From Elmis aenea (taxonomy: Eukaryota; Arthropoda; Insecta; Coleoptera; Elmidae): a stretch of DNA of 64,000 nt. This document shows positions 22,632-33,308 of the stretch, piece after piece. Positions within the stretch are counted from its first letter, which is position 1. The number at the start of each line of letters is the position of its first letter. Position numbers and translations under genes: made by a program. The notes beneath the pieces were generated by a model. The model searched no databases. It was not told where the DNA came from and was given only the letters and a program-made list of their open reading frames with translations. The stretch lies in contig OX393577.1 in the NCBI GenBank assembly GCA_947652605.1, positions 67,294,108 through 67,358,107 on the forward strand, read 5' to 3'.

Positions 22632-22662
22632 TATATAACGGCCGTTATTGTTCGATCAATCA
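22632..22662 (+). promoter_or_regulatory. amos: Candidate TATA box and initiator of the bHLH gene
   Basis: TATATAA at 22632-22638 is followed about 26 bp later by an initiator-like GATCAATCAT (A at 22658). This would give a 5' UTR of about 240 nt containing the upstream ORF. A second TATA-like run, CTATAAAAAT at 22751, lies too close to the first ATG to be attractive. The spacing is slightly short, so this is tentative. Confidence 0.35.
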
Positions 22663-22789
22663 TTTTATACTTGTGTACCTGAGATGAGAGCAATTAACTG
22701 AACCGTAAAATACCAATTTAAACAGCAATCTCTTCTGGGTTTATGGCTGGCTATAAAAATTATCATCTCCGCTGAAATAAGGAGGGTAA

Positions 22790-22930
22790 ATGGTTCCTTC
22801 AACGTCCGCAGATTCATTCCAATATGTCGCATCTCCGACTTTTATTGATGGGAGTACATCCTTAAACCTAAACGACGCGAAGTTTGATAAAAATCATGCC
22901 AGGTCGCTACACGTTCCTCCAAAGAAGTGA
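22790..22930 (+). CDS. Upstream ORF overlapping the bHLH start codon (46 codons)
   Basis: An ATG at 22790 opens a 46-codon frame ending in TGA at 22928-22930, in a different frame from the bHLH ORF and overlapping its first 35 nt. The peptide begins [13 protein letters not shown] and ends SLHVPPKK. The start context has T at -3 and G at +4, weaker than the main ATG (A at -3), so leaky scanning past it is plausible. Translation of this ORF would be expected to reduce initiation at the bHLH ATG. An alternative is that it is the true N-terminus displaced by a frameshift or sequencing error. Its translation is not shown by the sequence. Confidence 0.4.
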   Translation: MVPSTSADSFQYVASPTFIDGSTSLNLNDAKFDKNHARSLHVPPKK

Positions 22931-23483
22931 TTATATTCCTATGTCGCAAGACAGATCTTCAAACTGCAGTTCCCCAAGAGTTTCAAGCCCTGAAAGTCTT
23001 TACACGTTAACAACTCCTAGTCCGAGAACGACCACGTCAGAACCAGGAACCTCTTCACAACCCTACATACCAAATTACTACAAACCCGAAGCTTCGAGTT
23101 GGGGTAGGCAGGAATACTACGGAGAAAACAACAACATCTACAGTAAATACGATTATAAGTATAAGTCCACAAACGCGGAGACGTCTACGACGATGCACGG
23201 GTACGACCAGGAATCGTATTACAAAACAAGTTGTGACAATAGATATAAAAAGGACGTTAAAAAAAGTGCGGCTCCCCAAACAGGTATGGAAGTGGTGAAG
23301 AAGCGGCGCTTGGCGGCGAACGCAAGAGAGCGACGACGTATGAACAGTTTAAACGACGCTTTTGATAGGCTGCGTGATGTTGTACCATCCCTTGGTAACG
23401 ACAGGAAGCTGTCGAAATTTGAAACCCTCCAGATGGCGCAGACCTACATTGCAGCCCTCCACGAACTGTTGCAAAGAGATTGA
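22896..23483 (+). CDS. amos: Atonal-superfamily proneural bHLH transcription factor, amos-like
   Basis: A single-exon ORF of 195 residues from ATG 22896 (A at -3) to TGA 23481-23483; the frame is closed by a TAA at 22869, so this is the only in-frame ATG near the front. Residues 1-130 are low-complexity and rich in Ser, Thr, Pro and Tyr with no domain. Residues about 135-191 are a bHLH: basic region [20 protein letters not shown], helix 1 through DRLRDVV, loop [10 protein letters not shown], helix 2 [19 protein letters not shown], then QRD and stop. The basic region and first helix match my recollection of Drosophila Amos better than Atonal or Cato, and ending right after the bHLH is also Amos/Atonal-like. 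Family members dimerise with Daughterless, bind E-boxes and specify chordotonal, photoreceptor or olfactory sense-organ precursors. The family call is firm; orthology to amos rather than ato is likely but needs a tree. Confidence 0.93.
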   Translation: MPGRYTFLQRSDYIPMSQDRSSNCSSPRVSSPESLYTLTTPSPRTTTSEPGTSSQPYIPNYYKPEASSWGRQEYYGENNNIYSKYDYKYKSTNAETSTTMHGYDQESYYKTSCDNRYKKDVKKSAAPQTGMEVVKKRRLAANARERRRMNSLNDAFDRLRDVVPSLGNDRKLSKFETLQMAQTYIAALHELLQRD

Positions 23484-23600
23484 AACAATGGTAAGGAATT
23501 GGTACAGGTGTGAAAGATACAGTTTTACAACTTCAGTACATGACATGAAAACTTTTTCGCGGTTATTTTAACTTTACAAAGCTTGCCTTTAGCAAGGAGT

Positions 23601-23608
23601 CTGTGATA
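23601..23608 (+). promoter_or_regulatory. K-box / miR-2-13 family 8-mer site in the presumed 3' UTR
   Basis: CTGTGATA lies 118 nt after the stop codon. It is a full K-box and an exact 8-mer complement to the miR-2/miR-13 seed. K-boxes repress proneural and Notch-pathway mRNAs in Drosophila; its use here is inference. Confidence 0.55.
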
Positions 23609-23841
23609 AAATTTATTTCATTTCTTGACAATTCTCAGCAGCCGACACAGCCATAACGAATGATCAATGATCATTGCTTGCAATCATTTAAGTTATTTTA
23701 CAATAACTGGCTGTGCGTCATATTGTTGAGCGTACAGAATGAATTCTCTCAACATTACCTATTCGTAAATGGCATGAAAGTTGTATGCTGATTTTCATTT
23801 TTATTTAAGGCAGAAAAGATAACATTAGGATTGTAAATTTT

Positions 23842-23849
23842 TTGTGATA
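23842..23849 (+). promoter_or_regulatory. Second K-box-like site in the presumed 3' UTR
   Basis: TTGTGATA has the K-box core TGTGAT plus the trailing A (7-mer), 359 nt after the stop codon. Confidence 0.45.
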
Positions 23850-24101
23850 CAGCACAAAAAAAATATCTTCAATGGAGTATATTTTGACATTCGACTTTTT
23901 ACAAACCAGAACTAAGCTTAAACACAACTTAATTAAAATTTAATACAAATTAGTCAAATTGAAAAGCATTTATTATTTTTCCAAGGATCTCTTTACGAAA
24001 TACTAGACTTTCAGCTCTTCATCAGATGCTAATACGATTGGTTTTAAAGAGGAGACGAGAGTCTTGAAAGTGTTGCAGCATTTTCACAGGAGGTGCTTCG
24101 A

Positions 24102-24107
24102 AATAAA
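24102..24107 (+). other. Candidate polyadenylation signal AATAAA of the bHLH gene
   Basis: The first clean AATAAA downstream of the stop codon, giving a 3' UTR of about 640 nt that includes both K-boxes. A second AATAAA lies at 24146. Neither is proven. Confidence 0.4.
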
Positions 24108-24389
24108 GAAGGGATTTTTATCTTAACTTTTTTATATTAATAACTAAATAAAATAATTCAAAGTTTTATAGCATATTAATAAAAATTTCCTGTGCAAGAT
24201 TGAAAATTAAATTAGCAATTTGAAAATTGAGTAAGCAATATTTAAAAAAAAGTGTAAAAAATATATTTTTGTAATCATTTTTATATTACTAAAAAACTGT
24301 TATGTTTTTTCAGTACCTGTTTTGGCTAATTAAGTTTGCTAAAACTTATCCTTCATTCATTATAAATTAACTTTAATAGTATATTTATT

Positions 24390-24740
24390 AGATAACAAGA
24401 GTTGTGAGAGGCATATTACGCGGCTTGTGCGTATTTCCACGAGTGCGTAATTGCTTTACAACTCGTGTTATATAGCTTACTTTTTCTACGATCACATAAT
24501 ACCTACGATTTTTGGCTAATATACACATGCAATTACGTTGTTTTGTCAATTTTGATGTAAGCCTACCTTAACATTTCTAGATTTCTAGACAAGCGTGCGT
24601 TTTGCTTACCTTGCGTTATAACTCACTTACTAGGCATGCAGGAAGCGTTTGACGTGAATCTATTTTGATCATTTCTTTAAAAAAAAACTGCGCTTTTTGC
24701 TTACCGTACGTAAGGACCCACTTACTATGCATGCAGGCTG
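24390..24740. repeat. Foldback motif followed by two diverged direct repeats
   Basis: ATAACAAGAGTTGT near 24392 and ACAACTCGTGTTAT near 24460 are inverted copies around a TTACGCG...GCGTAA core. Further on, TTTGCTTACC...CACTTACTAGGCATGCAGG at about 24600-24645 recurs as TTTGCTTACC...CACTTACTATGCATGCAGG at about 24693-24735. It looks like pieces of MITE-type repeats. No coding content. Confidence 0.5.
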
Positions 24741-27700
24741 TACGGTAAGAGTCATTTACATTAGTGGTCGAAGAAAAAATATTTAAAGAAACACATAGTC
24801 ATTGAGTAATATTTGATTGCTATAGGTACAATCTTTACATTTTTATATTAAATCTTCTCAAAACACAAATAATTTATTTTACCATAAACATTTGATGTTA
24901 ATATGAACTACTTGGAGTTGGTTTTACATCGCGTTCAAAGTATAATAACTAAAATGAGCTTTTTTGGCTGTGCACCTTATACAAAATCCTGTTATCTACA
25001 AAAAAAATTACGCCTATCATCTAAGTAAAGCGAAACCCAGTTATAAAACTGTATCTATTACACGATCTGTTGATTTCTCAACTATATTGTTAATTAAATT
25101 TTTAATCAATGCCTTTTGTGATATTCATCAAACTTAGAGTCAACCATTGCTAACTGTACATAAAAAAACTCGTTCATTAGCGGACATCATATCTAAAACA
25201 TTATACAGGGATCAGTATGATAACGTCAAAGATTCACAACAACAAAGCATTACTTAATTAACGATTGGCTGGGCATTAACAACACTACAATTAACTATAA
25301 AAAATTACCCTCTAAATGGGTAATATATATGCAACTTATAAAATTGCTAATATTATGGTGATTTTTTTAACAATTTATTATTTTAATTATGTAAAAGTAT
25401 TAAAAAGCAAGATGTTAAGAGTGATATAGAAGAAGAATAGCGCGTAAGCACTTCATTATTTGCAATGTGTAACCAGAATCGGGCAATTAAATGTAGCATT
25501 TGTTGATCGACTGCAGAGTACTTGTCATATCGTATTAAAGACTGAAAGAAAATAGTTGGAGGGACTTTTAGAATAAACTTATCTTAAAACAACAGTGACA
25601 CAGTCAACACCAATAGACAAAAACCAAGCTTGACTTGATTTAAATCAGCTGATTTTTTTAATTAAAGTGCTCTTGTTTAAGAAGTTAAAAAAATCAAGGG
25701 AAAACCAAACAATAATTTATTTAATATTATTTTTAAATTGTAACAACTTTTTTTGCACTTTTTTAAAATTTTTAAAAAAGGGGCACTTTACTCTCTTCGA
25801 ATATTTCTAAAATCGTTAAAATCTAGTGTTATGTGAATTTATATTGAACGGTTTTTAACTTAAAATTAGTTTTAGATCATGCACCAACTTTTCTCAAGAA
25901 TAAAATTACTTGAGAAACCAATAATAAATAGTGTTTTCATTTTTGCAGACTTTTTGATGTTAAAATTACTATAAAAATAAAAATTTTAATTTTAACGACA
26001 AATTTCACCTTTGGTCGTATTTTTGAAATCTGAACAATCTTTCTATATGAAGTTTTTTTTTGTAACTCTTTAAATAAGGCTCTTGGAATATTTCTGAGAT
26101 CGCTAAAATTTAGTACCGTATGAATTTTTATGAAATTTTTAATTTAAATCAATGATTTTTGATTTTTTCAATAAAAATCAAATTTTACCCAACCCCTTAT
26201 AACGCGATTTCACCCTAGACGAAATTTTAATAGAACAACCTTTTATTCGAGGGTTATCTGTAATTATACTTTACATAAACTTCTGTATGTGCTGTAAGCA
26301 TTTATATAGGAGCAAGCAATGTCTTGTCCATATATTTAAACAGCAAATTTTACAGTCGATAAATTACATCAAAAGATAAATCATACAATACGAATTTACA
26401 TGTTAATTTTATCAAACGGAAATTTAAGCATGGAGAACTATGCATGATAAAATAGACGGATATGGCTAACGGATTAAATTGACTGAAAACTTTTGATGAA
26501 TACCTGATTTTAATAATCAATTTCAGTATAATAATTTATATGAAAAACTTATTATGAATGTGTTACAAAAACATTTTCAGTACTACATTTATCATGCCTA
26601 AATCATACCTTACACCAAAGAGCAATTTTTATTGTATGCTTTTAGTGTTTTCAATGCATGTTATATTACTACTGAGTACTGATATATTCAGTTGGCTTGA
26701 AAATATAATTTCTTAAGTCAAAGACGGTCGTTTTAAATAACTGTTTTTGAAAAAATTGTGATTTAAAATGTTACAAAAGATTTAACATAAATCTGCCAAA
26801 AGCCTTAGTTTTGTAATTTTCACTTTTTAACTGGCCTCGGCCATTTTATAAAATCAATTTCTTAAACCTAATTAGCATGCAATAGTTACATACTGATCAC
26901 TTTATAATTCCACATATTTCTTGCGTTAGAAAATCAAAAATGTTGTTTAAAAATCCCAATTTGTAAAAGGTAATACAACTGAATGCTGTGCGTTCTTTTA
27001 AAATAAAATCAAGCGTGCTTTCAGTCCAAGAAAACATTTCAATGCATTCCGCAATGAATGAGTACATCAAGTTAATTTACAATGGCAACTACCTAATATG
27101 GAATTATTCCTTAACGTGCAATATTTGTAAATCGTGCAATATTTTATTTGTTTTTACATAAGTCTAGCATTATTTAGTAGTTAACACAAACAAACACACA
27201 TGTTTATATAGTTTTAAGAGATTATTACGTTTATTAAAATATTTTAAGGTAAAAACAGTTCGCTTTTTGCGCAGACGGTTATGGTAAAACTAGTTTCACG
27301 TCGTCAGACTAGTTCATAATTAGTTTGCGATCTCATCAGTAGATTTATTTGTTCCCTAACTGATGGAGAGATGCGCATTCAACGCGATGCGCTAATGGTT
27401 TTTATTTTAAAATGTTTTTTTAATGAAACGAACAAACTGTTGTGACTTTAACGCTTAATTTTTTTGTGTATGACACAGTTATAGAGTGTTCGGTATAGGG
27501 ATGAAATAGTTTATTACATCTTTATGTTCAGTATTAATTTCTATCGTGCAATATTTATTTTATGTTATAAATTAAGTAGAATTAAGGAATTTATTTATTT
27601 TTTGTACAGGAAGAGCCAAAAACTTCGTGCATAAAATAGGTTGTGACTTATTTTTTAGGTGATTCAATTGTATGCAAATTTTGAAAAAAAAATAAGTAAT

Positions 27701-30700
27701 TTTGAGAAATTTTAAATATTTTCGAATTTTTTTACGGATTTTAGGAAATTTTGAAAACTTCCATATTGTTTTAAAATATTTTGAGAGTTTTTTAAGCTAC
27801 TTTTGTTGTGATTTTCGATTGTTTCATTTTTTGTTTAATTTAAGTTTGTTAATAAAAAAAATAGCCGTCAAAAATTAAGTCAAAATATATTTTTAATGTA
27901 CAAACGTTTTTGATTCACCCTGTATACGTGTTATGTTGTTTTGTTCTTAATTTATTAATGTTTGTTCGTTCCTGTGTTGTTTAATATTATCTTCATCGTT
28001 TCAAAAACTATGGAAAGTTATATTTATTTTATAATTGGTTTTTGGAAAACGCGTGTGTGTGCAATATGCAATAATTGAGAGCGATACTAATGTTCCTTGA
28101 CTTGTAATATACAGTACTCTGTACCAAATGTATCTCATATAATGTGCAATATTTTATTTAATATAGATTTTCTTCTTTGTGAGCTTTTTATTTATCACTT
28201 AGCTGTGAATGTTTATTCTTTTTTGATAGTTTGTTTTATATCCTAAAATGGTCCGTCACAGAAGTCTTGGAAACGACTAGCCTCGGAAATATGAATAAGT
28301 TGCAGCTTTAGGAAAGCTATACAGATATTTTAAAAAATATACGTGTGTGGTTATTTAAACGCAAGGGTTTAAAAATTTTCAAATAAAAATAAATCAATTA
28401 ATATTAATATTTTAAGCCCCAGACACAGAGTTAAAAAAATTTCATGTACATAATATTTACAAAACGTGGTTCTGATGTGCCTGTTCAAAATTTTCAATTT
28501 TGGGTCTTTAAAAGTAAGTTATTTTCAAAATCATCGAGCAAGCCAAAATTTGTGGTAAATTGAGGGTTAAAAACAATAAAGCGTTTAAAAATTACCAACT
28601 TTACCAAGACATCGGCGTAAACCGTTTGTAAACTAGCAAAAATCAAATAAAAAACATATCTAAAAGCCCAGAGGGAGTGATCAAAAGACAAAAGTGAGAA
28701 TTTTATGATTACAAAACAAATCCTAACATAATAAACAAAAATATTACGAGTTGTATTTTCTTGGTAACACTTACCAGCTGAAGATTTTGTTTGTTTAAAT
28801 GTTTAAATGGATTTTAACTATTTATGTGAATTTGTTTATCTAATCAACAAAAGTAAATGACAGAATAAAAATTATGAAATCGAAAAAAAAGCTACCCAAG
28901 GGAATTGAGGTTATGATTGGTTTAGAATTCTAAAAATTACAGATTACAGATTTTTTTCGACTAATTTTTTGAACAGAGAAACTATTTCTACAAATTATAA
29001 ATAAAATATAATAAAAAATAGTAATATTTAACTATTAACGTAATAATTTAAGTTATATTCTAAAGTCAGGCATAATATTATACCACCACTCAAAAATTTA
29101 TTAGTCGCCCCGCTAGTATAACGATGGCCCCGGTACTACTCAAATTTTTGTACATTATAGTAGCTGCCAATTCTTCAAGATTGTCGACTTCATAATTAAA
29201 AAATGTACATCCCTTTTTTGTGTAATTAAAACCTTCTACTTCAAGTTTCCTTCTACGTATTCATAAATTAATTTGTTAATAAATACTTTAATTTTACAAC
29301 TGACCAATCACACATTTTGCGGTGTGATTTGCAACTTATATAATGTTCTACAACTCGATTGCAGCAATAACTCGTGAACGGTGTGTGAAAATTAGCTTGT
29401 TAACGCGTTTTATTTATTAAATATCGTAAATGTTTCATGAATTACTGCTTATAAAATTTTTACGATGTTTTAGGGTTAAAATTGATACTTTCTTGACGGT
29501 AAGTTCCACAACTGATGTCATTTTTCTTGTAAAGATTTACATATTTTCGCTTAGCAAAAAATGGCAGTGCAGCCAAAACTAATGTTAATATTGATCGTAT
29601 GATGTTATTGCGGAAAAATGTGGAGAGAAAAAATTACAACCAAGTTTTGCGTACAGCACTTCAGATTTGTTGGTGTAGAAACCTGATGTATTAATGAAAC
29701 AGTCGTATCACTTCTGTTTCTGAAGCGGAATGCCTACTTTAATTTGTTTAATTTACGATTTTGGCACTAACATTAAGTATTAATTAATTGCATGATATTT
29801 AATTAAAACAACCTATTGATTAGTATTCGCTAATTTTCTAAACCGTGATTTATTTACGTAAAACTGTTAATTTAATTAATGTCAAATGCACTTATAATTT
29901 CATATATCATAAACATTATTACCGAAATAAACGAATAAATTAGAAAGAACGGCGTTTGGCTGAAAAAATGGTTGTCCAAATAACATGGTGATACATGGTT
30001 AAATTTATTAACAGAAATTAAAAGTGATAGTGACCAAAAAATGCTGGTTTTCGTTTAAAAAACGTTATTTATGGACGGGCAAATTTGCTATTTCTGCAAT
30101 TTATTTAATAGACTTGTTGTCATTCATCATATTTTGGGATATATGTTTGGATGTACATGATTTTGGCAGTACCGTATAGCAACATGAAAATTGCTGTACC
30201 GATTGCTGTTTCGTATTAATAACTATTATGACTTTCTAGAATTAAAAATTTATGAAGAAGAAGCAATGGTAGGATAAAAAAATTTAAAAGTTTTCTCTGT
30301 TAGACAAAATTGTAAATTTGTAAAGCTTGTTAAATGTTAATTTACACAAGCAATATTAAAAAAATTATTTGTTCTTTGGAGCTAAATTATTTTATTGGAC
30401 ATGAAACAAAAGTTAGAGCAATAAAAAAAAGTTTAAAACAATTTAAAACAGGTACAGTTGGGGTAATGATCCAACTTTCTTTCGCTAAACAAATATTATA
30501 ATGATTACCCTACTATACATTAAACTTTCTTAAGTAAGTTGAAATTTAAAATAAATAGAAATGCGTAAAAAATATTTACCTTGTTTAAACAATGGTAATT
30601 AAGGTTATTAGATTTTACAACAGATAAAAATTTGTTTAATTTGTAACTTAAGTTGTACTAGCTTTTCCAATAAAATAATTGAAAATAAGTTCTTTTAAGG

Positions 30701-30894
30701 ATGTTCAGTTTTTTTTTTAATATTGCAGGCATCTCTCATTTTCAAAAACAAGGACGTTTTGCGTTGAAAATGATGGAATATTTAGAGAATTCTTTTCACT
30801 CCAAATACTCCAGATTAGAACCTCGACACTCGTCAAGCATTTCTACAAAACTTGGTTTAATAAAAAACTTTTTTAATATCTTTTAATATATTGT
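24741..30894. other. Long AT-rich gene desert downstream of the bHLH gene
   Basis: No supported gene in 6.1 kb. Items seen are a diverged direct repeat (25790 and 26082, listed separately) and a lone CACCCTGTATACG repeat end near 27916. All open frames here are short and without recognisable motifs. Confidence 0.5.
25790..26140 (+). repeat. Diverged direct repeat, about 55 bp, spaced about 290 bp
   Basis: GAATATTTCTAAAATCGTTA near 25799 recurs as GAATATTTCTGAGATCGCTA near 26089, and similarity continues into ...AAATCTAGTGTTATGTGAATT / AAATTTAGTACCGTATGAATT. It is probably internal structure of an old AT-rich repeat. Confidence 0.45.
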
Positions 30895-31052
30895 AGGTCT
30901 GTTCCAACATGCAGTTTAAAACCGATTCATGTATCAGGATTCTGCGCAGTATCGATATCGCGTGCGATTATAGGCTTTATTGGTATGCGATATTGATACT
31001 GCGCAGAATCCTGATATAAGAATCGGTTTTAAACTGCTGTTGGAACAGACCT
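30895..31052. mobile_element. Hairpin MITE, 158 bp, near-perfect inverted repeat
   Basis: AGGTCTGTTCCAACA at the left is answered by TGTTGGAACAGACCT at the right after a single inserted base, and the arms stay complementary inward through GATTCTGCGCAGTATCGATA. The central loop is only about 30 nt. The arms differ at few positions, which suggests a young copy. No exact TSD was resolved. It is non-autonomous with no coding capacity. Confidence 0.8.
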
Positions 31053-31159
31053 TATATTATCAAGTACAACTTAGAAAGAGATTATTCTTATTAATAGAAA
31101 AAATTGATTTGTACACGTACCTATAACACAACTTTTGTTAATTTTTGCTGTCGTGTAGA

Positions 31160-31441
31160 ATTTATTTATTTATTTAGTCATGAGTCCTTCTACTGTTAGG
31201 TGTAGGACTGTTGAGTTGTGTTGTGCTGACTTTTTTTTGTCTGTCTTAATATAAAGACTGAGTCTTGTGTACTCCTTCCTCCTCTGAAACCGTATTGGGA
31301 TTCTTCTAGTGTGTTTTCTATTTTTTCTTTTAATCTGCCTTCCATTACTCTTACCAGTATTTTCCCTAGCACACTCATTAATGTTATTCCTCTATAGTTA
31401 CAACAATCCTCTTAGTCCCCTTTCTTGTATAAAGGTAGGAT
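31160..31441 (-). pseudogene. RTE-like family-B copy with internal deletion
   Basis: On the minus strand the copy begins with the RT finger motif (NYRGITLMSVLGKILVRVME) and runs to YGFRGGRSTQDSVFILRQ. It then jumps directly to the element's 3' end (CAGCACAACACAACTCAACA ... TAGAAGGACTCATGAC) with an (AAAT)n tail at 31160-31170. About two thirds of the ORF, including the catalytic box, is missing between these parts. Confidence 0.75.
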
Positions 31442-31599
31442 TAACATTTAAAAATTAATACAATCTTGGTTTCCGGGTTTGGAACCGCGTCTTCTATATT
31501 TAGAAGTAGTTGACGTTTCGACCATTGTGTCTTGGTCTTTTTCAAAACGACTAATTTGTGAGGGATGTTGCTGGGTTTATATATCCAGCTTGTGGAGGC

Positions 31600-31784
31600 G
31601 TGGCGTTCCGCTTGATGGATTTGTTCTGCCTCAGTGATTTTGTGATGACTGGTTTCCAGATGTTTGGGAGTTGTATGCCTGTGTCTCTGTTGTAGTTGTT
31701 TGGGTTCTTGATGATTTCCAATGATTCTCGATATAATCTTGGCCAGAAATGGTTTGGATATATAAACCCAGCAACATCCCTCAC
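31600..31784 (-). pseudogene. Penelope-like polyprotein, C-terminal end of GIY-YIG endonuclease
   Basis: The minus strand reads RESLEIIKNPNNYNRDTGIQ and then LPNIWKPVI, the conserved closing part of the GIY-YIG endonuclease domain of Penelope-like elements (pattern E...I..NP.N.NRD.G..L...W.P.I). The RT and the rest of the endonuclease are missing. It reads into the arm at 31586 without a break. Confidence 0.7.
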
Positions 31785-31795
31785 AAATTAGTCGT

Positions 31796-31854
31796 TTTGA
31801 AAAAGACCAAGACACAATGGTCGAAACGTCAACTACTTCTAAATATAGAAGACG
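31796..31854 (+). ncRNA. Decayed hammerhead-ribozyme-like motif in Penelope arm (inverted copy at 31487-31552)
   Basis: GACCA and TGGTC can form stem II around loop AGACACAA. They are followed by the conserved GAAA and by CGTC, which can pair with GACG about 20 nt on (stem III). The upstream core reads TTGAAAA where CTGANGA is expected, so C3 and G8 are changed, and the bases at the expected cleavage site also deviate. Penelope-like elements are known to carry hammerhead motifs. This copy should be inactive. Confidence 0.5.
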
Positions 31855-31881
31855 CGGTTCCAAACCCGGAAACCAAGATTG

Positions 31882-33308
31882 TATTATGGATAATGGCCGC
31901 GAAAGCCTCAAGAATAAAATTAAAAAATTAGTTAACAAGTTATTAAAAACTTTAATTAATCTCTACATAGTATTGGTATCTTGTAGCTTTATTTGATCTG
32001 CGCAATTTATGATAAAACACTTAATTACAACTAATGTTAGTAGCATTGTAATGTAAATAAATAGCAATTACTGTGCAGTAGTACAAATCAAATAATTATT
32101 GATGCCTAACAATTAATTTTACTTGTGTTAACTGTAAATTACTAGAAGTTAAGAACCTTTGGAAGTCATGAACCATAATCTCAGCTTAAATCTAGGAATC
32201 TTTAAAAAAAAAGAAAATCAATACAAAAATAAATTTTAAAAGTTAAAAGCACAAAGTCAAAGTATTCCATTTTTTTTAAACAATTTTAAATACATTCAGT
32301 TTTTCTTCAAAGAAAAATTCCTGCACTATTTTCCATTCTAGTCCGTAGAGATTTGAATGGCTTTTATTGATATATAAACTCATTAGCAACGGTAATTAAT
32401 TGTGGTCAAGAACTAATTTTCTAAAGTGTGAAACACATCGATTTATTGACATAAATATAATTCAGTTTTGTAGGATTTCTATTAACGGTCAAGAGAAAGT
32501 TTGGAAAACAGTTTTGTTAAAAAATACAAAATAACTCTGAATGACCGATCTTAATTTTTTTTCTCGGAAATGTAGTTTTTTTCCTATAAATTAAGACAGA
32601 AACCTCCACTATTTTTAGATTTATAATTCGTCTTGTTGAACCTGGCGTCTACTGAATATTCAATCACAGTTATATTTACAAAACCTGTTGCTTAAGTCGT
32701 TATATTTTTACTGAATGTTTCTACTGGCACTTCAGTAGCTTTCGTCAAGTCGACTTTTATAAAAATGAGAAATGTATGGAAATTTCGTCTCCTAAATGGA
32801 GCGTAGAGTTTATTTTTTAACTCGCGAACGACAGAATTGACACAAATTCGGTTATTATGCCATAGATTCAACGCTAATAATTGTATACACTTGCACTAAG
32901 CAGCATTAACTTTTAAATAAGTCTATTGGAGTTGCCAGTAACCTGACCTGACTTACGGTCTGTTGCTGTGAGCATAAAATCTATTTAGCGCTTAATAAAG
33001 ACTGACAGCATTGGTCTGCTTCTGAATTTATTGCTTATGCCTTATTCAGCCAACCAATATTCTGTTAAGGAAAGAATATTTACAAGGAATGAAGAAATGT
33101 AGCGGACATCCAACACATTATTGTGTGTAAAAAGGTATTCTATTTATTAGGTTGGTAGACACTTAAGTTGCATTACTGCAAGGACCTGCCATGGAAGTCT
33201 ACTTCATTTCACGTTTTATCGACAAGGCTGGGCCTACACACACAGATATTTTTCAGTATTGAATTTGATGAAATAAATCAAGACCTTACTTATACAGTAC
33301 AAGATGGT
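31882..33308. other. AT-rich intergenic DNA, nothing recognised
   Basis: No supported gene or repeat. The 63-codon frame at 33168-33359 overlaps the start of the next repeat. Confidence 0.45.

Larger units (their letters stand above)
31461..31881. mobile_element. Penelope-like element remnant with inverted terminal arms
   Basis: Bases 31461-31586 and 31755-31881 are almost perfect inverted copies of about 126 bp (the left begins CAATCTTGGTTTCCGGGTTT, the right ends with its complement). Between them lies the end of a Penelope-type GIY-YIG endonuclease reading frame on the minus strand. Both arms hold the GTCGAAACGTC motif typical of Penelope-like termini. Penelope-like elements often integrate with partly inverted terminal repeats, which fits this layout. 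Confidence 0.75.

Noticed and set aside
22884..22895. Earlier start (TTG at 22884) for the bHLH protein
   Set aside because: TTG initiation is not expected in eukaryotes; ATG 22896 has A at -3 and is the first in-frame ATG.
24960..30894. A hidden exon or gene in the long downstream desert
   Set aside because: Only short motif-free frames were seen; splice-site guesses in such AT-rich DNA would be unsupported.
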